Source of the DNA: CAYSDH01 sp964429805
Lineage (GTDB): Bacteria > Bacteroidota > Bacteroidia > Flavobacteriales_D > JABDKJ01
NCBI GenBank assembly: GCA_964429805.1
Contig: CAYSDH010000099.1
Coordinates: 1 to 8,522, forward strand
Direction: 5' to 3'
DNA: 8,522 nucleotides
The notes under the pieces are model-generated. The model was not told where the DNA came from. It ran no database searches and saw only the letters and a list, made by a program, of their open reading frames with translations. This document shows, piece by piece, positions 1-7,183 of this stretch (positions are counted from its first letter, which is position 1; every line of letters starts with the position of its first letter). The translations under genes and the position numbers were made by a program.

Positions 1-1738
1 GTCTAGAATGATGATGCACGATTCAAGTGTGCTTTATTCAAGTATTGACGACAAGGATGAAAAGAATAAGGTCACCCATCACTTGATGACATTATTAGAA
101 ACCGTCTTTGGGAAAGAAAACTATTTAGAGAATATAATTTGGACAAAAAACACCCAACATAATGACTCTAAGACTTTCTCGCATAATCACGAGTATTTGT
201 TGGCCTTTGCCAAGGACAAAACCGGAGCGCAGAAGGAATCAGATCTCTTCAGGGCTGAGAAGCCAGGATTTTCAGAAGTTCAGGCATTGATTCAAAAATT
301 AAATCCAAAGTACCCTACAATAAGGGAAGCGGAAGATTCCATTCGAGAATTATTTACCCAACACAAATTAAAGTTTAAGAAAGAGTCCATTGATTCCGGG
401 TTGGAATGGAATGAAGAGACGAAAAAGCTTGACCCATGGAAGGGTATCATGATGTACAAGTTTGCTGAATATCGAGATGATAATCACAATCTAATTTCTG
501 AAACCAATGCCAAAGCATCGAATGCTACTCTTCTGGCTTTTATGGATGACAACGCATCTTGGCCAAATTCATCGTCCCTAACTAGAGCTCATAAAGACGT
601 GAACAATTCGGAATTCANNNNNNNNNNCGCACCAATTCATCCTGTAACGAAATTACCTACAAAAGTGCCAAAACGAGGATGGCTTTGGAGAGAAAAAAAA
701 GCGGGGAATGACTCCATCTCTTTTGAGCTAATGCTGGAAAAGGATTTGATATATTTTAGAAAGGACGAAGATTCTGTACCTAGATTGAAAAAATTCCTTT
801 TTCAAACAAATTCAGATGTGGCTAAATCGGTTATTCCCGACTATTCCGATGGAGAAAAGCAGCTAGCCTCGATACAAGGAGAGCGAGGAACATTTCCAAA
901 TCCCAAACCAACAACACTTCTCAAAAAGATAGTTGGCCTTTCTACAACGAGCTCATCTGATTTAGTTATGGATTATTTCGCTGGATCTGGGAGTTCTATT
1001 GAAGCAGTAGTTCAGCAGAATCGTTTTGACCAATTACAACGGAAGTATTTAGGAGTGGAAATGGGAGAGCACTTTGATAAAACACTCCTTCCCCGCATCC
1101 AAAAAGTAATCTACTCCAAAGACTGGAAGAACGGCAAGCCAGTTAGTAGAGAAGGCAGCAGCCATTCCTTCAAGTACCTGCGCCTAGAGGGCTATGAAGA
1201 CACGCTCAACAACTTGCAGCTGAGTCGCAGCAGCGGGCAGGCCAGCCTGCTGGAGAGTGAGGAGTTCAGCGAGCAGTACATGCTACACTATATGCTCGAT
1301 GTAGAGAGCCGTGAGAGCCTGCTCAGCACCGAGGCATTTGCTAAGCCTTTTGGTTACACTATCAAAGTCACCGAGCACAACGAGCTGCGCGATCAAGAGG
1401 TGGATCTGGTAGAGACGTTTAATTATCTCATTGGTCTAGTGGTCGAGGGTATGCAGCTCATCACTTATAAGAAAAGTGAAACCGTAGTGGTGACGGGACG
1501 CAACCTACAAGACGAGAAGATTCTCATCATCTGGCGCGACACCGCTGAGATGGACAACAAAGCGCTCAACGACTTCTTCCGCAAGCAGGCCTTCAGCACC
1601 CGCGACTCCGAGTTTGACCGTATCTATGTCAATGGCGACAATCACCTGGAGAACATACGCACAGAAGAAGAGCACTGGAAGGTGAAGCTGATCGAAGAGG
1701 AGTTCATGAAGCGGATGTTTGATGTGAGGGATGTGTGA
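1..1738 (+). CDS. mod: Type III restriction-modification DNA methyltransferase (Mod), 5'-truncated by window edge
   Basis: This is the methylation and sequence-recognition subunit of a type III R-M system, which transfers a methyl group from SAM to adenine N6. The frame is open to the window edge (first full codon at 2), so the ATG at 8 is internal and motif IV (DPPY) must lie upstream. Counting from that Met, residues 8-17 (VLYSSIDDKD) match the post-DPPY strand of beta-class Mod proteins. Residues 35-48 (FGKENYLENIIWTK) are typical of the family. Residues about 50-290 are the variable, target-recognition part. FPNPKP at 296-301 precedes SAM motif I, DYFAGSGS, at 322-329. YLGVEMGEHFDKTLLPRI (347-364) and the C-terminal domain ending at 576 complete the family pattern. 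The order motif IV, TRD, motif I is the beta class. Ten N interrupt codons 204-207 without breaking frame. GC content rises sharply near 1080-1150. The product is well supported; the target sequence cannot be read from this. Confidence 0.93.
   Translation, partial: SRMMMHDSSVLYSSIDDKDEKNKVTHHLMTLLETVFGKENYLENIIWTKNTQHNDSKTFSHNHEYLLAFAKDKTGAQKESDLFRAEKPGFSEVQALIQKLNPKYPTIREAEDSIRELFTQHKLKFKKESIDSGLEWNEETKKLDPWKGIMMYKFAEYRDDNHNLISETNAKASNATLLAFMDDNASWPNSSSLTRAHKDVNNSEFXXXXAPIHPVTKLPTKVPKRGWLWREKKAGNDSISFELMLEKDLIYFRKDEDSVPRLKKFLFQTNSDVAKSVIPDYSDGEKQLASIQGERGTFPNPKPTTLLKKIVGLSTTSSSDLVMDYFAGSGSSIEAVVQQNRFDQLQRKYLGVEMGEHFDKTLLPRIQKVIYSKDWKNGKPVSREGSSHSFKYLRLEGYEDTLNNLQLSRSSGQASLLESEEFSEQYMLHYMLDVESRESLLSTEAFAKPFGYTIKVTEHNELRDQEVDLVETFNYLIGLVVEGMQLITYKKSETVVVTGRNLQDEKILIIWRDTAEMDNKALNDFFRKQAFSTRDSEFDRIYVNGDNHLENIRTEEEHWKVKLIEEEFMKRMFDVRDV
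618..627. other. Assembly gap (10 N) inside mod
   Basis: Ten consecutive N fall in the variable, probably target-recognition, part of mod. The same frame is open on both sides, and the downstream residues (APIHPVTKLPTKVPKRGWLW) look like the expected Mod continuation. The true gap length is therefore probably close to 10, or differs from it by a multiple of three. A round number of N may instead be a scaffolding placeholder. The specificity region is not fully known from this sequence. Confidence 0.97.
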
Positions 1739-1765
1739 GGTTGATGAGATAATTGGATGTGTGAG
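1729..1765 (+). repeat. Short direct repeat at the mod stop codon
   Basis: The 11-mer GGATGTGTGAG occurs at 1729-1739, where it includes the mod TGA, and again at 1755-1765. GAGATAAT also occurs twice nearby, at 1746-1753 and 1763-1770. The pattern suggests a small local duplication of the mod 3' end. No function is evident. Confidence 0.6.
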
Positions 1766-1813
1766 ATAATCAGATAGTGTGTCTCAGGATGCTTGAATAA
1801 GCTATAACACACT

Positions 1814-1866
1814 GTATTACTGATACTTAAAACTGTGCTTTAAATAAGGTAATAATTATTACCTTA
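1814..1866 (+). promoter_or_regulatory. Operator-like composite element, copy 1
   Basis: The first box, GTATTACTGATAC (1814-1826), carries inverted GTAT/ATAC arms and is followed by TTA. Fifteen bases later comes a perfect 22-bp palindrome at 1845-1866 with half-site TAAGGTAATAA. The same two boxes recur exactly 170 bp downstream with identical internal spacing. The 15-nt spacer between the boxes matches at only 4 positions, so the boxes are conserved and the spacer is not, as expected of protein-binding sites. No regulator gene is visible in the window. The palindrome could alternatively serve as the terminator of mod, listed separately. Confidence 0.55.
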
Positions 1867-1874
1867 AGTTTTTT
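1845..1874 (+). terminator. Possible weak intrinsic terminator after mod
   Basis: The perfect 22-bp palindrome at 1845-1866 could fold as an RNA stem with an AAUU loop and is followed by six T at 1869-1874. The stem has only two G-C pairs per side, so it would be weak. The recurrence of the palindrome without a T-run at 2015-2036 favours a DNA-binding role instead. Confidence 0.3.
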
Positions 1875-1983
1875 GACTGATAAAATGACCCTTAGAGCAT
1901 CCTACATCCTTTTCAAAGCAAAATTCATATTCACGACCTCATATCACCATATTTTACTCACACGAAAAGAAATCTAACATGCA

Positions 1984-2036
1984 GTATAACTGATACTTAC
2001 ATGGGATACAGAATTAACTTAATAATTATTAACTTA
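1984..2036 (+). promoter_or_regulatory. Operator-like composite element, copy 2, abutting the ATPase start
   Basis: GTATAACTGATAC (1984-1996) lies within a perfect AGTAT-N5-ATACT inverted repeat at 1983-1997. A 22-bp near-palindrome follows at 2015-2036, matching copy 1 at 19 of 22 positions. Relative to copy 1, one base pair of the palindrome changed on both arms (G-C to T-A at positions 5 and 18), which keeps symmetry; position 4 changed without compensation. The element ends 5 nt before the ATG at 2042. A bound protein, or a hairpin in the mRNA, would therefore cover the initiation region of the ATPase-res unit. Regulation is inferred from position and symmetry only. Confidence 0.55.
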
Positions 2037-2041
2037 GACCC

Positions 2042-3502
2042 ATGAGTTGGGACTTCTACGGTCGAAATGTTGAGCTGGAACAGTTGAAGGTGATTCTACA
2101 ACGGGAGCGCTGGGCCTTTGTGAAGATTTCTGGTCGGAGACGGATAGGCAAGACCACCTTGATCCAGCACGCCATAGAGCACATCAAGGGTCGTAAGGTA
2201 TTCTATGTACAGATACCGGACTCCGATGCGCCCGGAGTGCTGGACGCGCTCCATGAATACATGGACACCTTTGAGCTGCCACATGAGCGGCCGGTGACAC
2301 TGGTCGGTTTTGCCAAACTCATTGAGCAATTGGCCCGCGAAGGCTACGTGGTGGCCTTGGACGAATTTCAGTACTTCCACCGCAAGGTGCTCTCTGCGTT
2401 CACCTCCCACCTGCAGAGCATCATCGATAGACTGAGCAGTGATGCCGGTAATGTAAAAGGCTGTTTACTCGTACTCGGCTCCATCCATACCGAGATGAAT
2501 GCCTTGCTCAATGACAAAGATGCGCCACTATTCAATCGTCTCACCGATGAGTTCGCACTTGACCATCTCGACATCGCATCGGTAAGACAGATACTCACGC
2601 AACATAAAGCCGAGGGGCCAGAGTCATTGCTCTTCTATTGGAATTTATTTGAAGGAGTCCCCAAATTCTATCGCGATTGCTATGAGCAAAAACTATTTGG
2701 GCAGAGCCGACAGGACGTAATACATCGCCTATTTTTCGAGAGTTCTTCTCCGCTTAGAAACGAAGCCGAAAACTGGTTTTTGCATGAACTACGCGGTAGG
2801 TACGACCACCTCTTGAAGTACATCGCCCAGCACCCCGGCTGCACCAGTGGCGACATCATGGCCCACCTCAATCGCCTGGAGCCGAGTAAATATCACCAAG
2901 CTGGCAATTACCTCAAGATCCTTATCGAAAAGTATGGTATGGTCGAAAAGAAGCAGCCCATATTCTCAAAGCCGACAGCCCGCAACAGCCGATATTATAT
3001 CTCAGACAATTTCTTGCGTACCTGGTTGCAGTCTATCAAGACCAGTGCTTCAAGCGTACGATTCCGAGAACTAGGATCCTTGCTGACCGATATGCTCTCC
3101 AAGTTGGATATCACTGAAGGTCATGGATTGGAGTCATTGACAAAGACCTTATATGAAGAACGATCGCGCAAAGGCCTTCCTGGTTTTGACTTAACCCATG
3201 CAATTGAAGGTTTTTGGGATAAGGCCGGGACAGAGATCGATTTGGTCGCTATCAATAAAGAAGAACAGATCATACGGTTCGGAACCTGCAAACGGAGCAA
3301 TCAAAAGCTGGACGGCAGGCACCTTGCAGATTATAAACAGCATGTTGATCGCTTCCTCATTGCATTTCCAGGCTACGCAGATTGGACTGTAGAGTATACA
3401 GCCATTACGGTGAGACATGACGACCCCTCGCGCGCTATCTGTGAAGAATACGGCTACCTGGCAGAAGACCTGATAAGCCTCACCGATGGCTTGAATAAAT
3501 AA
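2042..3502 (+). CDS. P-loop ATPase of the ATPase_2/DUF234 type, between mod and res
   Basis: This 486-residue cytoplasmic ATP-binding protein begins with the family signature FYGRNVELEQL (5-15), which supports the ATG at 2042; no Shine-Dalgarno site is visible. Walker A is GRRRIGKTT (31-39) and Walker B is VVALDEF (103-109, D107/E108). A sensor-like strand LLVLGS follows at 142-147, then APLFNRL (161-167), the usual position of the family's conserved arginine segment. Residues 240-330 form the winged-helix-like middle region, including EAENWFLHEL (241-250). The C-terminus has a nuclease-like core: E364, then GTEIDLVAI (396-404), then FGTCKRS (413-419). This resembles the PD-(D/E)xK-like fold of DUF234 proteins, with D400 and K417 kept but Thr415 where Glu is expected, so nuclease activity is doubtful. 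It ends 10 bp before res, implying co-transcription. Substrate and role are unknown; it is not a standard type III subunit. It may regulate restriction or be an independent defence or housekeeping insertion. Confidence 0.88.
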   Translation: MSWDFYGRNVELEQLKVILQRERWAFVKISGRRRIGKTTLIQHAIEHIKGRKVFYVQIPDSDAPGVLDALHEYMDTFELPHERPVTLVGFAKLIEQLAREGYVVALDEFQYFHRKVLSAFTSHLQSIIDRLSSDAGNVKGCLLVLGSIHTEMNALLNDKDAPLFNRLTDEFALDHLDIASVRQILTQHKAEGPESLLFYWNLFEGVPKFYRDCYEQKLFGQSRQDVIHRLFFESSSPLRNEAENWFLHELRGRYDHLLKYIAQHPGCTSGDIMAHLNRLEPSKYHQAGNYLKILIEKYGMVEKKQPIFSKPTARNSRYYISDNFLRTWLQSIKTSASSVRFRELGSLLTDMLSKLDITEGHGLESLTKTLYEERSRKGLPGFDLTHAIEGFWDKAGTEIDLVAINKEEQIIRFGTCKRSNQKLDGRHLADYKQHVDRFLIAFPGYADWTVEYTAITVRHDDPSRAICEEYGYLAEDLISLTDGLNK

Positions 3503-3512
3503 AGAGAAGGAC
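3503..3512 (+). promoter_or_regulatory. Purine-rich ribosome-binding stretch deciding the TTG start of res
   Basis: The 10-nt gap between the ATPase stop and the res TTG reads AAGAGAAGGA with a final C just before TTG. The in-frame TGA at 3492-3494 closes the frame upstream, so TTG at 3513 is the only common initiation codon before the conserved N-terminus. The next in-frame Met is codon 39 (3627), inside conserved sequence. Confidence 0.4.
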
Positions 3513-6500
3513 TTGGCAAAAAGAAAAAGCAATACCACCATCAAACTCGGCAAAGCACTCGTGCTCAACCGTTGGGTACTACATCAATTCGGAGCTAATG
3601 CACTAGAGAGCCTATCTGATGAGGACATGAAGCGTAGTGTGCACGAAGGCATGGATGAGGATAACCGTAGTCGCTTCCATCACTACCTCCTCAATAGGCA
3701 ATACACTTTCAATACGGTCACCAAAGATGACCTGATACGTTGGGATCAGAATATCGTGAGCCACACGCTGAGTATTTCAGCAAAACGGGACTCCCCTATC
3801 CATTGGAAATACTTTCAGTATATCAGCCTGCTCTTCACAGAATTGTATTTGGAGCGTTACTTCCATGATAAAGATGCGCTCTTGGATTCGCTCAATGAGT
3901 TTGCTGATGTCTGGAATGACTTGTTGGATGAGACTGTTCCGAACACCTCTGGCTTTGTATGCGAACCATTCTCACTCAGTGAGATCAATAAGATCGCCTA
4001 CTGGAATGCTACTGGAAGTGGAAAGACACTGTTGATGCATGTCAACATCCTTCAATACGAGCACTATGTAGATCGCTTCGGGCAGAAGAAAGGACTCAAC
4101 AAAATCTTACTCGTCACGCCCAATGAAGGACTTAGCGAGCAGCATCTGCAAGAATTTGCACAGAGTGACATCCCAGCGGAGAGCTTTAGCAAACGTGCCG
4201 GATCTGCATTCAGCGGAGAGATGGTCGAAGTAATCGAGATCAGCAAACTAGCAGAAGAGAGTGGCGACAAAACTGTCGCTGTAGAGGCTTTCGAGACAAA
4301 CAACCTGGTACTCATCGATGAAGGCCATCGTGGAGTCGCAGGAGAACAATGGAAAGACAGAAGAGATAAGCTGAGCGAAGAGGGATTCGCTTTTGAGTAC
4401 AGTGCTACGTTCGGACAAGCAGTCAGTGCAGCATCGGGAAAGAAGAAAACAGAATTGACCCAGGAGTATTCCAAGAGCATACTCATGGACTACAGCTACA
4501 GATACTTCCACGAGGATGGGTATGGGAAAGACTACCGCATACTCAACCTGCCTGAAGATGACCATGGGGAGCAAAAACGAAAATATCTGACAGGATCTCT
4601 ACTCGCTTTTTATCAGCAGAAGAAGGCATTTAAAGAACATGCCAATTGGGCAAGTACGTATCAAGTCCACGATCCGCTTTGGGTATTTGTGGGTGGTAGT
4701 GTCAACGCTGTGCGCACTGTCAAGGGCAAACAGACTTCCGATGTACTTGAGATCTTGAGCTTCTTCAAAGAATTCATTTCAGATGCGAGGAAGAGCAAGC
4801 AACTCATTCAGGAAATCATCGATGGCAAGGATGGTCTATTGGATCAAAGCGGAAAGAGCGTATTCACTGGTTTTTACAATTACTTGAACAAGTCTTCACA
4901 GAGCGCGAAAGATATCTATTCGGATATCTTGATGAGCGTTTTCAATAGTCCCATCAGCGGTGCCGATGTCTATGTAGATCGCTTGAAAGGTCAGGATGGT
5001 GAGTTGGGGCTAAGAGTCGGAAATGCCAACTACTTCGGTGTGGTGAACGTTGGCGATGAAAAGAAGCTCTGGGATCTTTGTCAAGCCAATGATATTTCGG
5101 GCCAGGACAAAGATTTTTCGGAATCCTTATTCCGTGGCTTGAATGAAAAAGGGAGTAAGGTCAATCTCTTGATCGGCTCCAAGAAATTCACCGAAGGCTG
5201 GAGCAGCTGGCGCGTGAGCAGCATGGGCCTCATGAACATCGGTCGGAGCGAAGGATCACAAGTAATCCAACTCTTTGGTCGTGGAGTGCGATTGAAGGGT
5301 TATGAGATGAGCCTGAAACGAAGTCAACGATTGGATCAAGACCAACGACCAGATAGCAAGCTTCCGAAGGACTTGCCAGTCTTAGAAACATTGAACGTCT
5401 TCGGAATCAAAGCCGACTACATGGCCCACTTCAAGCAATTTCTCAAAGAAGAAGGATTAGCGCCCAAGGATGGCCAATTCATCACGGTCGATGTTCCGAC
5501 CATGCTCAGTGCAGAATTCAAGACTGCCAAACTGAAGGTGCTCCAATTGAAGGAAGATGTAGACTTCAAGAAAGATCAACTTATCCCTTTGCTATATGAC
5601 AAGGGAATTGGGAAGGGTTCAGTAAAACTGGAATGGTATTCCAAGTTACAACAGCTGGTGAGTGCTGGAAGTGTAGCAGATGTTGATGTAAGCTACAACA
5701 AGCCGCTATCGTCAAAACACCTCGCCTTCATCAATTGGGACGAAGTTTATTTCGCATTGCAACAGCACAAGAACGAACGAAGCTGGAACAACCTCGGCAT
5801 ATCTGGAGATGCATTGAAGGACATCATGTCCCACCATGATTGGTATGAGTTACAGATCCCCGATTCTGAATTGGCTTTCGACTCCTATGAGCGCACTCGC
5901 GAATGGCAACAGATATGCATAGCTCTTCTCAAAGGGTATGCCGACCGCTATTACAATTGGAAGAAGGCAGGCTATCTCAGTGAATTCATGGAGAGCATTG
6001 AACTCACCAAGGATCATCCCAATTTCGAGGATTTCTATCAAGTTGAAATAGAAGAATCTCGTCAAGACATTATCGACAAGCTCAACAAGGCGAAAAAGTT
6101 CTTCGCAGATAATCCAAAGAGCGAAGACAAGAAGGAGCTAGTTAAAGGACTCACGGTCTTCCAATTTCTGAAGCACCTATATCAACCCTTAATCTATGTC
6201 GATTCGACTACCTATCGAGACATTATCAAAGTAAGTCCGGTGGCGCTCAATAAAGGTGAGTTTGACTTTGTGAATCACCTAAAACACTTCTGTGAGAGCG
6301 AGAAGGAATTCTTTGAGGACAAACAACTATATCTGTTAAGAAACAAGAGCCGCAAGGGCATCGGTTTCTTCGAAGCACACGGATTCTACCCTGACTTCAT
6401 TTTATGGGTAGTCGCAGGAGACCATCAATACATCACTTTCATCGATCCAAAAGGGTTGAGACAGATTCAAGGAATCGAAGATCCAAAGATCAAATTTCAT

Positions 6501-6716
6501 GAGACGATTAAGGAAAAGATAGAGGAACAAATCAAGAAGGAAGATGAGAACATCACCTTGAATTCCTTCATCATTTCAAATACTCCATATCAGGAACTAA
6601 GACACTGGAAAGGTCAGGATAAGATGGTCGACTTGAACAAACATCATGTGTATTTCATGTCAGAACAGCGGGATAGTTATGTGCGCTTGATATTGGATAA
6701 AATTGTAGCGGAATGA
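3513..6716 (+). CDS. res: Type III restriction endonuclease helicase/nuclease subunit (Res)
   Basis: This is the restriction subunit: an SF2 translocase with a C-terminal nuclease that, with Mod, cleaves unmodified DNA. At 1067 residues it is within the range of Res proteins. The N-terminal region (1-150) includes LGKALVLNRWVLHQFG (12-27). Helicase motifs follow in order: Walker A ATGSGKT (166-172), motif Ia LLVTPNEGLSEQH (199-211), DEGH box LVLIDEGH (265-272), motif III SAT (297-299), motif V region KKFTEGWSSWRV (557-568), and motif VI QVIQLFGRGVRLKG (583-596). The nuclease core is FYPDFILW (958-965) with D961, then FIDPKG (976-981) with D978 and K980, a PD-x(n)-DxK site with Asp in place of the more common Glu. 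All key residues are intact, so it is probably active. TTG is chosen as start because of the upstream stop and conserved N-terminus. Its closeness to the ATPase suggests translation coupled to that gene rather than to mod. Confidence 0.93.
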   Translation: MAKRKSNTTIKLGKALVLNRWVLHQFGANALESLSDEDMKRSVHEGMDEDNRSRFHHYLLNRQYTFNTVTKDDLIRWDQNIVSHTLSISAKRDSPIHWKYFQYISLLFTELYLERYFHDKDALLDSLNEFADVWNDLLDETVPNTSGFVCEPFSLSEINKIAYWNATGSGKTLLMHVNILQYEHYVDRFGQKKGLNKILLVTPNEGLSEQHLQEFAQSDIPAESFSKRAGSAFSGEMVEVIEISKLAEESGDKTVAVEAFETNNLVLIDEGHRGVAGEQWKDRRDKLSEEGFAFEYSATFGQAVSAASGKKKTELTQEYSKSILMDYSYRYFHEDGYGKDYRILNLPEDDHGEQKRKYLTGSLLAFYQQKKAFKEHANWASTYQVHDPLWVFVGGSVNAVRTVKGKQTSDVLEILSFFKEFISDARKSKQLIQEIIDGKDGLLDQSGKSVFTGFYNYLNKSSQSAKDIYSDILMSVFNSPISGADVYVDRLKGQDGELGLRVGNANYFGVVNVGDEKKLWDLCQANDISGQDKDFSESLFRGLNEKGSKVNLLIGSKKFTEGWSSWRVSSMGLMNIGRSEGSQVIQLFGRGVRLKGYEMSLKRSQRLDQDQRPDSKLPKDLPVLETLNVFGIKADYMAHFKQFLKEEGLAPKDGQFITVDVPTMLSAEFKTAKLKVLQLKEDVDFKKDQLIPLLYDKGIGKGSVKLEWYSKLQQLVSAGSVADVDVSYNKPLSSKHLAFINWDEVYFALQQHKNERSWNNLGISGDALKDIMSHHDWYELQIPDSELAFDSYERTREWQQICIALLKGYADRYYNWKKAGYLSEFMESIELTKDHPNFEDFYQVEIEESRQDIIDKLNKAKKFFADNPKSEDKKELVKGLTVFQFLKHLYQPLIYVDSTTYRDIIKVSPVALNKGEFDFVNHLKHFCESEKEFFEDKQLYLLRNKSRKGIGFFEAHGFYPDFILWVVAGDHQYITFIDPKGLRQIQGIEDPKIKFHETIKEKIEEQIKKEDENITLNSFIISNTPYQELRHWKGQDKMVDLNKHHVYFMSEQRDSYVRLILDKIVAE

Positions 6717-6775
6717 CATTGAATGAAGTCATAGAGAAGCTATTGAAGGAGTCTAAAAGTGGGCTGAGAAAATAA
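6713..6775 (+). pseudogene. 20-codon reading frame coupled to the res stop, possible remnant
   Basis: The ATG at 6713 overlaps the res TGA as ATGA, the classic layout for translational coupling. The frame gives 20 residues starting MTLNEVIEKLLKES and stops at 6773. The start has the look of the first helix of a small helical or HTH protein, loosely like HARE-HTH domains linked to restriction enzymes, but 20 residues cannot prove this. One extra G in the GGG at 6761-6763 would extend it to 38 residues, ending at the TGA at 6826-6828 (tail AEKIKECSNFHEYQRAMQVDF without its last residue would fit a soluble protein). It may be a decayed gene, a sequencing error, or chance. Confidence 0.3.
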
Positions 6776-6984
6776 AAGAGTGTTCAAACTTTCATGAATA
6801 CCAGAGAGCAATGCAGGTTGATTTCTGATCTCTTTTTTCTTTTAGCCAGGCACATTCCCCAGCAAAGATGGGCAAAGAGCCTTACCATCCAACAAAGCCG
6901 AACGATTTTTTGCTTCCCGCTATTAAAAAAGGGAACTGCACTCTCCTACTCTATTGTCAGCTCCCCTTCTGCTGCGTAAGAGCT

Positions 6985-7023
6985 GCTGGCTTCACCAGCT
7001 ATTTTGCTTGAATAAGCAAAATA
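6985..7023. repeat. Two back-to-back hairpins, the second a perfect 10-bp stem
   Basis: GCTGG at 6985-6989 pairs with CCAGC at 6995-6999 around a 5-nt loop. Immediately after, TATTTTGCTT (7000-7009) pairs perfectly with AAGCAAAATA (7014-7023) around the loop GAAT. No T-run follows on either strand, so neither is a standard terminator. They may belong to a mobile element together with the palindrome at 7052-7107. Confidence 0.6.
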
Positions 7024-7051
7024 CCGCTCTCCCTTGCCCTAAGCTGCATAG

Positions 7052-7107
7052 ACATAACGCAATCCATTATGAGACACATTCGTGTCCGTCATAATATGAC
7101 GTTATGT
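7052..7107. repeat. 56-nt interrupted palindrome with integron attC-like layout
   Basis: The outer arms are ACATAACG (7052-7059) and CGTTATGT (7100-7107), 8 bp. An unpaired interval (7060-7065 against 7096-7099) separates them from inner arms ATTATGA (7066-7072) and TCATAAT (7089-7095). An unpaired CG (7087-7088) lies next to a final stem GACAC (7073-7077) with GTGTC (7082-7086) and the loop ATTC. Outer arms containing AAC and GTT, an unpaired spacer, an inner stem, bases bulged on one side and a small terminal stem are the design of folded attC sites. The outer boxes fit the R consensus (RYYYAAC/GTTRRRY) with one mismatch each. The one-sided bulge suggests the minus strand as conventional top strand. 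No integrase or second copy is in the window, so a plain hairpin remains possible. Confidence 0.4.
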
Positions 7108-7183
7108 TAAGTAGCTGGCAAAGTTCAGATTTCCACCAAACTTTATTCGCTTAAGCGCACTTACGTGTAATCTTTGGGGTGAT

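Noticed and set aside
1885..1977. 30-codon frame between mod and the ATPase
   Set aside because: It is short, has no recognisable motif or ribosome-binding site, and lies between the two repeated elements in AT-rich non-coding sequence.
1867..1988. Transposon or MITE flanked by the two repeated elements
   Set aside because: The repeats are direct rather than terminal inverted repeats, the intervening 122 bp has no transposase or target duplication, and the diverged inner spacers fit binding sites better.
3191..3568. 125-codon minus-strand frame over the ATPase 3' end and res start
   Set aside because: It is antisense to two well-supported conserved genes and shows no motif of its own.
4064..4574. 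Minus-strand frames of 140 and 108 codons inside res
   Set aside because: Both are antisense shadows of the conserved helicase coding sequence, where the plus-strand motifs are intact.
6794..6979. 61-codon plus-strand frame
   Set aside because: There is no family-like pattern or plausible initiation signal, and the residue composition looks like translated non-coding DNA.
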